From the NCBI GenBank assembly GCA_963921355.3, contig OZ001190.1, forward strand, positions 4,774,001-4,838,000: a stretch of DNA of 64,000 bases, read 5' to 3'. Made by a program: the position numbers and the translations under genes. The notes beneath the pieces were generated by a model. The model did not search any database. It was not told the origin of the DNA and saw only the letters and a program-made list of their open reading frames with translations. Source of the DNA: CAWUEZ02 sp963921355. GTDB lineage: Bacteria; Pseudomonadota; Alphaproteobacteria; Thalassobaculales; Thalassobaculaceae. Of this stretch, positions 34,062-43,969 are shown piece by piece. Numbering within the stretch: position 1 is the first letter of the stretch; every line of letters begins with the position of its first letter.

Positions 34062-37000
34062 ATGGATTCGCCACAAACCGCGACCGACTCAGCCTCCAAC
34101 TCGCGTCGAAAGACGGCGGGATCCCGCCACACGGCCCTGCTCGTTCTCGGCATGCACCGCAGCGGCACGTCGGCCCTGACCCGCGTGGTCAATCTGCTTG
34201 GGGCCGACCTCGGCGATAACCTCATGAAGGCCGCGCTCGGCAACAATGAGAGCGGGTTCTGGGAACACCAGGGCATTGTCGATCAGCACGACCGGCTGCT
34301 GCGCGCGCTCGGCATGCGCTGGGATGACCCCCGGCGCCTTCCCGACGGATGGATCATGCGGCCGGAAACCGGCAGCTGTGGCACCGCGATCGAAGAGATC
34401 CTGGACCAGGAGTTCCGATCGAGCGCGCTGTGGGCGGTAAAGGACCCACGGCTCTGCCGGTTGCTGGCGATGTGGCGACCGCTCCTAGAGGCCCGTGATA
34501 CCGACCTCAAGGTGCTCCACATGGTGCGCCATCCGCTGGAAATCGCCCGATCGCTGGAACGGCGCGATGGCATGTCCAGAGGCCGGGCGCTGCTCTTGTG
34601 GCTTCGTCATCAGATCGAAGCGATCGAGGCGAGCGCCGGCCTGCCGCAGGTGTGGGTCACCTACGATCACCTGATGACCGATTGGAAGGCTGAAATGCGG
34701 CGCGTCGACAGCGCGCTCAGTCTCGGCCTGAAGCTCAAATCCCGCAAGGCCGCCCAGGAGATCGACGGATTTCTCAACCGGGATCTCCGCCACCACGCAC
34801 TCGACGATGAAGCACTCGGTGCCGACCCCGCCCTCAATGCCTGGGTCGGTCGTCTGTACCGCACAATCGCCGAGATCGCCGGAGGCGCTGACGTCAACCT
34901 GCTCGCGGTTTCCCGCAGCATCGAAGCGGAAATCGATCAGGCCGCCTACTATCTGGATGGCACCTTCGCCGACTTGGCCGGCGTCGAGCGGCGTCTGCGC
35001 GACGAGATCGACCTGCGAGACAGCCGAATCCACGAACGCGACGGCCGCATCGCCGAGCGCGATACCCGAGTTGCCGAACGGGATCGGGCGCTAGTGCTGC
35101 GCACTGAGCAGATCACGGACATGGGCCGCGTCGTTGAAGCTCTGCAGAAGACGGTCAAGGCGCAGCAGGAACAGCTCGACGAAACTCAGGCCCACGCTGA
35201 GAATCTGAACCACGTCATTCACACGCTACGAAACCATATCGAGGCCATTCGCCGATCGAGTTCCTGGCGCCTGACGGCGCCGGTCCGCGTTGTCGGCCGC
35301 ATAGCAAAGCGCTTCTTGAGCGGCACTCACACACTGACGCCGGCTCGCCTGGTCGATCTGCGCGATCGCGGAAACGGCGATTGGGAAGCGACCGATATTC
35401 GGCCCACCATGGTTCTGCAGTCGAACCGGGGACGCCTGCCACGGGGTTGGGTGGAACTGACCTACACCCTAAAGGCGGACCGGGTTGCCGCCCCGTCCCT
35501 GCTGCCCGACGAGGGTGACGGCACGACCGAAGCCGACAGGAAATACCTTCCGGCAACAGCCGGCGATCCGGTCACCTGTTACGTTCGGCTGCCGTACAGC
35601 GTCCACGCGCTGCGTTTCGACCCGATCAACTGGCAGGGACGGTTCCACCTGGAGCCGATCCGGGTCCGCGAACTCAGCCGAGTTGATCTGGCGGTAACGC
35701 TGTTGGTTCGTGCGGTACGCGACGAGGGAGTTAAGCCGATGCTGGCACGGCTGCGACGCAGCGGGCTCGGGGGACTGAAAGAATATCTGGCGCGGCAAGC
35801 CACGAGGGCGGCCGACAACTACGAGAACTGGCGGGAGCTGTTCCTCGATCTGGACGATCGGGATCGAACCGCCATCGGCGAGCATATCGAGAGCTTCTCG
35901 TATCGACCGACGATCTCCATCGTTACACCGACGTGGGAAACCGATCCCGCACTGCTGACGCGCACCATCGAGAGTGTCCGGAGCCAGCTCTACCCGGAGT
36001 GGGAGCTCTGCATCGCCGACGACGGCTCGAAGAAGCCGGAGACCATCGAAACCCTCAAGCGCTTCGCCGAGGCGGACCCGCGCATCAAGATCACGTTCCG
36101 CGACGTCAACGGGCATATCTCGGCGGCATCGAACTCCGCGCTGAAACTCGCGACCGGAGAATGGATCGCCCTGCTCGATCACGATGACGAGCTGACCGAG
36201 GACGCTCTCTATCAGGTGGTCGCCGAACTCCAGGATCACCCCGATACCGACATCCTGTACTCCGACGAGGACAAGACCGATTCAAGCAACCGTCTGTCCG
36301 ATCCGTATTTCAAACCGGACTGGTCGCCCGAACTGTTCCTGTCCCAGAACGTGATCAATCACCTCGGCGTCTACCGTCATTCACTGGTGAAAGAGGTCGG
36401 CGGCTTCCGCGAAGGGTTCGAAGGCAGCCAGGACTACGACCTGGCGCTGCGGATCCTGGACAAGAGCGCGCCGGAGCGGGTTCGCCACATTCCGGCGGTG
36501 CTGTACCACTGGCGCATCGTCGAAGGCAGCGTCGCCCTGGCCGGCGGCGAGAAGTCCTACGCCCACGATCGGGCGCGGCAAGCGATCGCCGAACACCTTG
36601 AACGAACCGGTGTTGCCGCGGAGGTTGTCGCCGGCAGCGACGGGTTCAGCCATCGGGTCCGCCCCACCCTGCCGGACCCGGCCCCGCACGTGACCGTCAT
36701 CGTGCCGACCAGGGATCGGGTCGACATGCTGCGAATGGCCGTGAACGGATTGCGCCGCGGCACGGACTACCCGGCCTTGGATCTGATCATCGTCGACAAC
36801 GGCAGCGAGGAGCCGGAGACGCTCGACTTCTTCGACGAACTCACGGTGGACGAGCGGATCCGGGTGCTCCGCGACGACGGCCTCTTCAACTTCTCCCGCC
36901 TCAACAACCTGGCCGTTGCCGAGGCCAAGGGGCCGCTGGTCCTGCTGCTCAACAACGACATTGAGCCGATCAACGAAGACTGGCTTTCGGAAATGGTCGG

Positions 37001-37553
37001 CCAGTTGCAGCGCCCCGGCATCGGCGCCGTCGGAGCCAAGCTGTACTACCCGGACAACACCGTCCAACATGTCGGTGTCACCGTCGGGATCGGGGGCGTC
37101 GCCGGCCATTTCGAGAAGCGTCTGCCCCGCGAGGCCAACGGGTATTTCAGCCGACCGAACCTGATCCACAACGCCACCGCGGTCACGGCCGCGTGTCTGC
37201 TGACCACGCTTGACCTCTATCGCGCCGTCGGCGGTCTCGATGAGGACAACCTGTCGGTCGCGTTCAACGATGTCGATTTCTGCCTGAAGATCCGCGAGAC
37301 CGGCCATCGCATTGTCGTGACCCCCTACGCCGAGCTCTACCATCATGAATCGGTCTCTCGCGGGCACGAGGACACCCCGGAGAAGCGCCGCCGGTTTCGC
37401 AAGGAAACCCGGTGGATGCGGGAACGGTGGACCGACCGGATCGACATCGATCCCTATTTCAACCCGAACCTGCACATCGACCACGAAACCCCGTCATTGG
37501 CCATGCCACCACGCACCAGAAAGCCCTGGAGCCACTTGCGGCGGGAAGACTGA
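34062..37553 (+). CDS. sulfotransferase / GT2 / GT2 multidomain fusion protein
   Basis: A 1163-residue protein. (1) Residues about 25-290: sulfotransferase-like domain with the P-loop LVLGMHRSGTSALTRVV and the 3'-phosphate segment LHMVRHPLEIARSLERR. (2) About 305-400: charged coiled coil (DLRDSRIHERDGRIAERDTR and following). (3) About 420-560: unassigned beta-type region. (4) From about 613: GT2 glycosyltransferase with ISIVTPTW, CIADDGSKKP and LLDHDDEL. (5) From about 875: second GT2 with TVIVPTRDR, IIVDNGSEEP and LLLNNDIEP, ending with NDVDFCLKIRETG. No membrane helix is evident, so it is probably cytoplasmic or peripheral. It diverges from the secretion/pseBC operon, suggesting assembly of a sulfated or otherwise modified surface glycan (inference). 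Confidence 0.88.
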   Translation: MDSPQTATDSASNSRRKTAGSRHTALLVLGMHRSGTSALTRVVNLLGADLGDNLMKAALGNNESGFWEHQGIVDQHDRLLRALGMRWDDPRRLPDGWIMRPETGSCGTAIEEILDQEFRSSALWAVKDPRLCRLLAMWRPLLEARDTDLKVLHMVRHPLEIARSLERRDGMSRGRALLLWLRHQIEAIEASAGLPQVWVTYDHLMTDWKAEMRRVDSALSLGLKLKSRKAAQEIDGFLNRDLRHHALDDEALGADPALNAWVGRLYRTIAEIAGGADVNLLAVSRSIEAEIDQAAYYLDGTFADLAGVERRLRDEIDLRDSRIHERDGRIAERDTRVAERDRALVLRTEQITDMGRVVEALQKTVKAQQEQLDETQAHAENLNHVIHTLRNHIEAIRRSSSWRLTAPVRVVGRIAKRFLSGTHTLTPARLVDLRDRGNGDWEATDIRPTMVLQSNRGRLPRGWVELTYTLKADRVAAPSLLPDEGDGTTEADRKYLPATAGDPVTCYVRLPYSVHALRFDPINWQGRFHLEPIRVRELSRVDLAVTLLVRAVRDEGVKPMLARLRRSGLGGLKEYLARQATRAADNYENWRELFLDLDDRDRTAIGEHIESFSYRPTISIVTPTWETDPALLTRTIESVRSQLYPEWELCIADDGSKKPETIETLKRFAEADPRIKITFRDVNGHISAASNSALKLATGEWIALLDHDDELTEDALYQVVAELQDHPDTDILYSDEDKTDSSNRLSDPYFKPDWSPELFLSQNVINHLGVYRHSLVKEVGGFREGFEGSQDYDLALRILDKSAPERVRHIPAVLYHWRIVEGSVALAGGEKSYAHDRARQAIAEHLERTGVAAEVVAGSDGFSHRVRPTLPDPAPHVTVIVPTRDRVDMLRMAVNGLRRGTDYPALDLIIVDNGSEEPETLDFFDELTVDERIRVLRDDGLFNFSRLNNLAVAEAKGPLVLLLNNDIEPINEDWLSEMVGQLQRPGIGAVGAKLYYPDNTVQHVGVTVGIGGVAGHFEKRLPREANGYFSRPNLIHNATAVTAACLLTTLDLYRAVGGLDEDNLSVAFNDVDFCLKIRETGHRIVVTPYAELYHHESVSRGHEDTPEKRRRFRKETRWMRERWTDRIDIDPYFNPNLHIDHETPSLAMPPRTRKPWSHLRRED

Positions 37554-37559
37554 ATCGAC

Positions 37560-40500
37560 TTACTCCGCCGCGGTTCGGCTCGCCGCGTGCTGGTGGCTGA
37601 CAAGCCTGGCGTACAGGCCGCCCCGCGCCAGCAGGTCCGCATGTGCCCCGGTTTCGACAACCCGTCCCCGCTCCAGCACCACGATGCGATCGGCCTCGCG
37701 CACAGTCGACAGCCGATGCGCGATCACAATGGTCGTCCGGCCCTGCTGAAGCGTATCGAGGGCGCTGCGGACCAGACGCTCGTTCACCGCGTCGAGATGC
37801 GACGTCGCTTCGTCGAGGATCAGGATCGGCGCGTCCTTCAGGAATAACGCGCTGGCGCTGACCTCCGGACAAGCTGGCGCCGCGTTCGCCGACCCGGGTT
37901 GCGAGCCCCTCAGGCAGGGATTCGACGAGATCGTCCAGGGCGGCGTGACGCACCGCCGCCGACAGTTCGGAATCGGTCGCCTCCGGCCGGGCCATGCGGA
38001 TGTTCGCGTCCAGGGTATCGTTGAACAGATAGGTGTCCTGGGCCACCAGGGCGACGCGATTGCGGAGCGCGTCGAGCGAAAGGTCCCGCACGTCGACGCC
38101 GCCCAGTCTGATCAGGCCGCGCGCCGGATCCCAGAACCGCAGCAGCAGTTGCGCGACCGTCGTCTTCCCTGCACCTGAAGGACCGACAATCGCAACAGTC
38201 TCGCCCGCGTTAACCGTGAACGAAACGCCGGCCAGGGCCTCGCCGGAAGCTCCCGGATAGCGGAATCCTACGTCCTCGATGTCGAGGGTGGGTGAGAGGT
38301 CATCGGCGCGGCTTCGCGAACCATCGGCGACCACCGGGACTTCTGCCTCGACCGAGTGGATGCGCCGCGTCGCTCCGAGCGTATTCGCCAACTGGTGGCC
38401 GATCTGAGCGATCTCGGACACCGGCAGGAAGGCCGCCAGGGAGATCAGTGTCAGCAGGGGCAGCAGGCCGGGGTCGAACGACCCGTCGGCTACCCGCCAC
38501 GCCCCGACGGCGACGACGACCAGAGCACCAAGTCCGGTCAGAACTTCGAGCAGGCTGTTCTGCAACGTCATCTCGCGAAAGAAGGCGAGCCGGCCTGCGA
38601 TATGGCGGTCGGACAGCCGGTCGAGATCGTCTCCTCTTCGGCGCTCCTGGCAGCCGGCGACGACCTCGCCGATGCCTTGAATGGAATCCACCGCGTGGGC
38701 GGCCAACTCTCCCGTGGCTTCCCGCGCCTCCGAACCCAACGCATCAACCCGCCCTCGCATCAACCACGGGCTGAGCCCGACCGCCAGGAGGAACGGCAGC
38801 AGGGCGCCGGCGAGCCACGGATCGACGGTCGCAAGGGTCGCCAGAACCAGGGCCGGGACCAAAACCGCGACGAAGGCCGGCGCCACCGTGTGGGCGAAGA
38901 AGTACTCCACCATCTCGACGTCCTGGGTCGCTATGCCCATCAGATCGCCGGTCCGCCGTCTGACCAGATAGGCGGGCGCCAGGGCGTCCAGCTTGTCGAA
39001 CAGAGCGATCCGCATCTCGGCCAGAAGGCGGAAGGCGACGTCATGGGCCAGCCAGGACTCGGCCCAATGAAGAATTCCCGCGAGCGGGGCGGTGATGGCG
39101 AGCCACGGCAACAGGGGCCGGAAGTCCTCGCCGTTCTTGAGCGCCAGGACGATCAGGGCGCTGACGATGCCGACACCGATAAAGGCAAGGACCCGCGAGA
39201 CGCCGAACACGAATGTCAGGGTCATCTTGCCCCGCCATGGCAGGATCATGGCGAACAGCAGCCGCACGAGTTGCATCCAGTTCAGACCGGCGGCAGCGAC
39301 GATCCCCTCGGTCGGGGCCGACCGGGCCTGGGCCGCCGCCGTCGCGTCGGCGCCGTCTTGTGCCGCGCCCACCGAGGCCGCGCCGTCATCGAGGACGCCG
39401 CCCTCGGCACCGGCCTGTGCATCCTTGGCCTGCTCCGCCATCAGCCGGGCGTAGACGCCGTCGCGCGCCATCAGGTCACCGTGGCTGCCCTGCTCGACCA
39501 GACGGCCCTCGTCGAGAACCAGGATGCGGTCGCAGCCGATCACGCTTGAGAGACGGTGGGCCAGGAACAGGGTGGTGCGGCCCTCCATCAGGCGATCAAG
39601 GGCGGCCTAGATGGTGGCCTCGTTCTCCGCGTCGACGGCTGAGAGCGCTTCGTCCAGCACCAGGATCGGCGCATCCCTCAGGAGGGCGCGCGCGATAGCG
39701 ACCCGTTGACGCTGCCCGCCGGAGAGCTTGATCCCCTTTTCACCGATCTGCGTGTCGTAACCGTCGGGCAGGCCATCGATGAAGTCATGGATGTTTGCCG
39801 CCCGCGCCGCGGCGACAACGTCGGCAGCCGACGCGTCCGGGCGGCCCTGGCGGATATTCTCGCCGACGGTGCCGTGGAACAGGAAGGCGTCCTGCTGCAC
39901 CACGGCGATCCGGCTGCGGATTTCGGCGAACGGCAGTTCCTTCAGGTCCACGCCCCCGATCCGCACGCTTCCCGACTGCGGGTCGAAGAACCGCAGCAGC
40001 AGGCGGACGATCGACGACTTGCCGGCGCCGGACGGCCCGACAATGCCGATCCGCTCGCCGGCGCGCACCGAGAACGACAAGCCGTCATGGATGGTGCGCG
40101 GACTGCCGGGATAGCTGAAGCGGACGTCATCAAAGGCCACGCTGGGCTGCAGCTCCGCCGCGTCGCGCGGCGGTGCGTCCTCCACCGGCGGTTCGGCATC
40201 AAACAGCCGATAGACGCTCTGGGCGGCCGACAGCCCGACCATGCCCTCATGCAGGACTGTCCTCAGACCGCGCATGGGTCGGAAGACCTCGACCCCCATC
40301 ATCAGGATCATCAGCAGACTGGCCAGCGCCATGTCGCCGGCCTCGACCCGATAGGCCCCGAGCGTCAGGGCGGCCGCCGCCCCAACGGCGATCGCTGTGT
40401 CGGTGATGCCGCGCGCCAGCGTATTCGTCCCGAGCACCCACATCGTGCTGCGGAACAACTCGCGCGCGCGATGCGAAAGCAGCTCCGCCCGATCCCGCGA

Positions 40501-41139
40501 GCGGCCAAACGCTTTCAGGGTCGCCAGGCCTTGGATCGCATCCAGCAGTTCAGCAGCAAACGCCGAGTATGCCAGGCTCCTCTCGCGCGACTTCCGGGTG
40601 TCGAAGCGATGCCAGAGAGCCGGGGCGAAGAGCGCGACGAAGGCAAAGAGCACCAGCACGCCGGCAACCGGCAGATCGAGCCAAGCGATGAAGGCGAAAA
40701 TCAGCAGCGGCGTCAGAAGCGATACAAGAAGCTGCGGCAGATAGGTTCCGAAATAGGTCTCGAGCTGCTCGACACCGTCGATCATCGTCAGTGTCAGGTC
40801 GCCGGAGCGTTGCGCACCGACATGGGCAGGCCCCAAGGTCGCAACCCGGTCGAACAGGGCCCGCCGCAGGCGCTTCTGAACGATCGCCGCCGTCCGATGG
40901 GCCACCATCGCACGCCATTGCTCGAACACCCCGCGCAGGACCATGGCGCCGGCAACCGCGATCATCGGGATCAGCAACTCACCGAATGTCGCTCCGAGGA
41001 AAATCCCGGCGATCAGCCAGCCGAGCAGACCCAATCGACCGACGCCTAGAACGACGGCGCCCAAGCCGATCCCGACCGTCAGCGCGATCCGCCAACGAAC
41101 GCCCTCCGTGAATCGCCACAGCCGGGTCTCAAAATGCAT
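37560..41139 (-). pseudogene. tandem CydDC-like ABC exporter, broken by amber codon and deletion
   Basis: Two complete exporter halves (each six helices plus ATPase) were fused in one frame of about 1190 codons. Half 1 has VEQLETYFGTYLPQ, which resembles CydD, Walker A GPSGAGKSS and ILVLDEALSAVD. Lesion 1: TAG at 39607-39609 replaces an expected CAG between AENEATI and AALDRLMEGRTT, in frame. Half 2 has Walker A GPSGAGKTT and LSGGQRQRV; lesion 2, near 37845-37855, is a deletion of roughly a dozen bases right after the signature that shifts the frame, so Walker B ILILDEATSHLD and the end (IAHRLSTVREADRIVVLERG) are read in another frame, ending at TAA 37560-37562. The first half could still be made as a truncated half-exporter. 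Original substrate unknown. Confidence 0.85.
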
Positions 41140-41272
41140 TGCCGTTCTCCGTCACCAGGGACCTCGCGGCGACCGTATCGTTGAACGTACATGTTCGGCT
41201 TTGCACATTTTCGATTACCTGACGTACGAAATTGTACATGGCATCTCGATACGGAACTGGCATTCTGACGCC

Positions 41273-42223
41273 ATGACAGGGGATTGGGACAACCTTCGGA
41301 CGTTTCTGGCCCTCGCCGAGGAGGGCAGCCTCACCGCAGCGGCGCGGCGGCTTCGGGTGAGCCATCCGACCATCGCGCGCCGGATCAAGGCACTTGAGGA
41401 AGACCTCGGAGCCCGCCTGTTTGATCGACTGCCCGACGGGTTCCGATTGACGGAGCAGGCGCTCGAACTGCTGCACGACGTCATGCAGATGGACAAGGCG
41501 GCGGAGTCGATCCGGCGGCGGAGTGCCGGTTTGTCCTACTCCCATCTTGGAACCGTGCGGATTTCGGTCGACGAGACCATGGCCGCGTTTCTCGCCTGCC
41601 ACATGGCCGACCTCCGCGAGAACCACCAATGCATCGAGTTCGAGATCGCCGTCGCCCATACATCCGCAAACCTGTCCCGCCGCGAGGCCGACCTGCTGAT
41701 CCGCGACAGTGTTCCGGATCTGGCCAGCCTGGTCGGGCGGCGCCTGGCCACGTTCGAGTATGCGGTGTACGGAGCGCAACGGTTTGCCGATCTTGCCGGC
41801 AGCCGTCCCGGCGAACTCACCGAGTTGCCTTGGGTGAGCTTCGACGAGGAACACGGCGGCATGCCCGGCCAGGCCTGGCAGGCCGCCCTGCTGGGCGATC
41901 GGCGGCCGGCAATCCGGACCAACAACGGGATCGTGGTGGCAGAGGCCATCCGGAACGCCAGTGGTGTCGGTATCCTGCCGTGCTTCATCGGGGACGCGGA
42001 CGACCGGTTGGTCAGGTTGACGCCGCCGATTGCGGAGATCAGACGCGACCAGTGGCTTCTGGTGCACAACGACCTGCGCAGCGTGCCGAGGGTCCGCATC
42101 GTCATGGATGCCCTGATCGGTCTTTTTCAGCGGCGGCGGGCCGAAATCGAAGGATGTCTGCCCACATCGGGCAACAAACAGGATTGCGGAGATCAGCCCG
42201 TTCGTGTTGCCGGCCAGCACTAG
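41273..42223 (+). CDS. LysR-family transcriptional regulator
   Basis: 316 residues. The HTH domain reads DWDNLRTFLALAEEGSLTAA, AARRLRVSHPTIARRIKALE and LFDRLPDGFRLTEQALELL; the effector domain follows. The start ATG 41273 is set by the HTH; the open frame upstream is antisense to the ABC exporter. It diverges from the broken ABC exporter gene (133 bases between starts); this interval has GAACGTACATGTTC at 41183-41196, partly palindromic, and a repeated GTACATG, possible LysR sites. It may have regulated the exporter, now dead. The C-terminal tail beyond about residue 290 is untypical. Confidence 0.92.
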   Translation: MTGDWDNLRTFLALAEEGSLTAAARRLRVSHPTIARRIKALEEDLGARLFDRLPDGFRLTEQALELLHDVMQMDKAAESIRRRSAGLSYSHLGTVRISVDETMAAFLACHMADLRENHQCIEFEIAVAHTSANLSRREADLLIRDSVPDLASLVGRRLATFEYAVYGAQRFADLAGSRPGELTELPWVSFDEEHGGMPGQAWQAALLGDRRPAIRTNNGIVVAEAIRNASGVGILPCFIGDADDRLVRLTPPIAEIRRDQWLLVHNDLRSVPRVRIVMDALIGLFQRRRAEIEGCLPTSGNKQDCGDQPVRVAGQH

Positions 42224-42329
42224 CGGCTTCCCTCTGCCCCGTCGACCCGTATCGGCGGCCCGGTTCAGACCCGGATACCTGTGACCGCGCTCCGTGTCTT
42301 TACTGCCGCCAGAGGCCCCGGAGGCAGGA

Positions 42330-43028
42330 TCACACGACGAAGCGTTCGGCGTCCGGCATATGCGGCGGCAAGGCGCGCCGGAGAACCCGTGCGGCCGCGA
42401 CGACATAATCCGCGCCGGGCATAGGGTAGCGAAGTTCCGAGCCGAGATACGCGGCAATCGTTGGTTCCTCGATGGTCCTCTTGTACAGGGCCTGCAGCTT
42501 CGGGGCGCCATCGAGCATGTCTGGACACCATTCCAGATAGGAACTCAGCGCTTCAGCCAGAACGACATCGGCAAATGTCATGGTATCGGCAGCACAGAAC
42601 CCGGATCCCTGTTCCTCGATCCGCGCCTCAAATCGGGGGCCGAACTTGGCGAACCGCGCTTCGAGGTCGGCGATCGCGATCTCCGGGCTCGGCTTGAAGG
42701 CAGCCTGGATGGCCGTCTCGGCAAAATCGGCGGCAACGCCTGCGATGATATCGCACCACATGGCGTCGGTCTCGTCGGCTCCGTACAGCCCGCCGCGGCG
42801 CGCCAGATACCGGATCATGGCCGATGACTGGCTGAGGCATCGGCCATCCAGCTCCAGCAAGGGCATCTGGTCGAACGGAAGCTTGCCGGATGCACGGAGG
42901 CCGGCCAGATCTTCCGGGGTATCGATGGCTACGTTCACGAACGGCACGCCCGTTGCGGCAAGCATCCATCGCGTGGTTTCGGCGCGGCCGCGCCCTCGGA
43001 AGTACGTCAACCTGGCGTGCGTCATCAT
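42330..43028 (-). CDS. glutathione S-transferase family protein
   Basis: 232 residues. N-terminal thioredoxin fold: LTYFRGRGRAETTRWMLAAT (Tyr near residue 9 is the likely catalytic residue), then FDQMPLLELDGRCLSQSSAM with the cis-Pro and the Ser that binds the glutathione gamma-glutamyl group (QSSAMIRYLARR). The C-terminal helical domain includes FCAADTMTFADVVLAEALSS with the conserved N-capping box. This pattern is that of the alpha/mu/sigma-like GSTs. It follows the IclR gene on the same strand (67 bases), so it may be part of the same catabolic locus. Substrate unknown. Confidence 0.9.
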   Translation of the reverse strand: MMTHARLTYFRGRGRAETTRWMLAATGVPFVNVAIDTPEDLAGLRASGKLPFDQMPLLELDGRCLSQSSAMIRYLARRGGLYGADETDAMWCDIIAGVAADFAETAIQAAFKPSPEIAIADLEARFAKFGPRFEARIEEQGSGFCAADTMTFADVVLAEALSSYLEWCPDMLDGAPKLQALYKRTIEEPTIAAYLGSELRYPMPGADYVVAAARVLRRALPPHMPDAERFVV

Positions 43029-43095
43029 CCTCTCTCAGTCATGTGCCTCGTGTGTGTGCCCTCAGCCGATCCGCATCGCGCGCCTCGGCGGGCAG

Positions 43096-43860
43096 TCAGG
43101 CGCCTGCATGGCCCAGGGCATTCGATATCGCCAGGGCTGCGCCTGCGACTGCGCCTGAGAAATCCTTCGATTCATCCAATCGGAAGAGCGGAACAGAGAC
43201 ACTGATCGCGGCGACCGGCACACCAGCCTTATCCCTTATGGCGGCGCCAAAGCAGACGATCCCGCGTTCATTCTCCTGTTCCTCGCGGGAGAAACCGAGT
43301 TCCCGCGCGCGCCGAACGACAGCCTTCAGGGCCTCAGCACCGGTGACCGTGAACTCGGTCACAGCGGGCCGGTCGAGCTGATCTATCAGAGCGGCCGCTT
43401 CATCGGGTGGCAGCGCGCTCAGATACGCCTTGCCGACGCTGGTGGAATGAAGGGGAACCCGGGTTCCGATGGTCGACATCATCCGCACGACCTCTCGGCT
43501 CTCGATCTTGTCGATATAGACCATGGCGTCGCCACTCGGCACGGCCAGATGTACAGTCTCTCCCGTGAGATCGCGTAGCCGTTCGATCTCGGGCTCTGCC
43601 GTTCGGCGCACGTCGCTCTGTGCCAGCGCCGTGCGGGCCAGATTGACCAGCCGCGCACCGAGCCGATAGCGGCCGTGACCGGCTTGCTCGATCAGACCTT
43701 CCGCTTCCAGGGACGCCATGATCCGGTAGAGCGTCGGGCGCGTTACGTCGGCCCTTTCCACCAGTTCGGCGCGGCTCAGCGGCCGCCCACTATCGGCGAT
43801 CATCTGCATGACAGCGATGCTGCGCGCGAAGCTCTGCGCACCTTGGACAGACGAGCTCAT
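43096..43860 (-). CDS. IclR-family transcriptional regulator
   Basis: 254 residues. N-terminal winged helix (about residues 10-70): FARSIAVMQMIADSGRPLSR, AELVERADVTRPTLYRIMAS, LEAEGLIEQAGHGRYRLGAR. The C-terminal GAF-like effector domain contains TGETVHLAVPSGDAMVYIDK, GTRVPLHSTSVGKAYLSALP and GIVCFGAAIRDKAGVPVAAI, the usual IclR order. The gene diverges from an SDR/cupin pair; two 15-bp palindromes lie between the starts, so it very likely represses or activates those genes and itself in response to a substrate of the pathway (inference). Confidence 0.95.
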   Translation of the reverse strand: MSSSVQGAQSFARSIAVMQMIADSGRPLSRAELVERADVTRPTLYRIMASLEAEGLIEQAGHGRYRLGARLVNLARTALAQSDVRRTAEPEIERLRDLTGETVHLAVPSGDAMVYIDKIESREVVRMMSTIGTRVPLHSTSVGKAYLSALPPDEAAALIDQLDRPAVTEFTVTGAEALKAVVRRARELGFSREEQENERGIVCFGAAIRDKAGVPVAAISVSVPLFRLDESKDFSGAVAGAALAISNALGHAGA

Positions 43861-43884
43861 GGCTTCCCCTGAAACACGAGGCGC

Positions 43885-43911
43885 TTGACAACGCGTCTCG
43901 TTTCATATGAA
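43885..43911 (+). promoter_or_regulatory. candidate sigma-70 promoter for the SDR/cupin operon
   Basis: TTGACA at 43885-43890 and TATGAA at 43906-43911 with a 15-base spacer. The -10 abuts the first operator palindrome, so a bound IclR protein would block RNA polymerase. Spacing is slightly short; the call depends on the match to the -35 hexamer. Confidence 0.5.
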
Positions 43912-43945
43912 TTCCACATTATGGAATATAGTCCATTATATGGAC
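43912..43945. promoter_or_regulatory. two tandem IclR-type operator palindromes
   Basis: TTCCA-CATTA-TGGAA (43912-43926) and GTCCA-TTATA-TGGAC (43931-43945) are both perfect 5-bp-arm inverted repeats with 5-base centres, 19 bp centre to centre, so they face nearly the same side of the helix. The TCCA/TGGA arms match the general form of IclR-family sites such as KdgR boxes. They lie between the divergent iclR and SDR starts. Confidence 0.7.
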
Positions 43946-43969
43946 AACCATAAGATCGAAAGCTACCCG

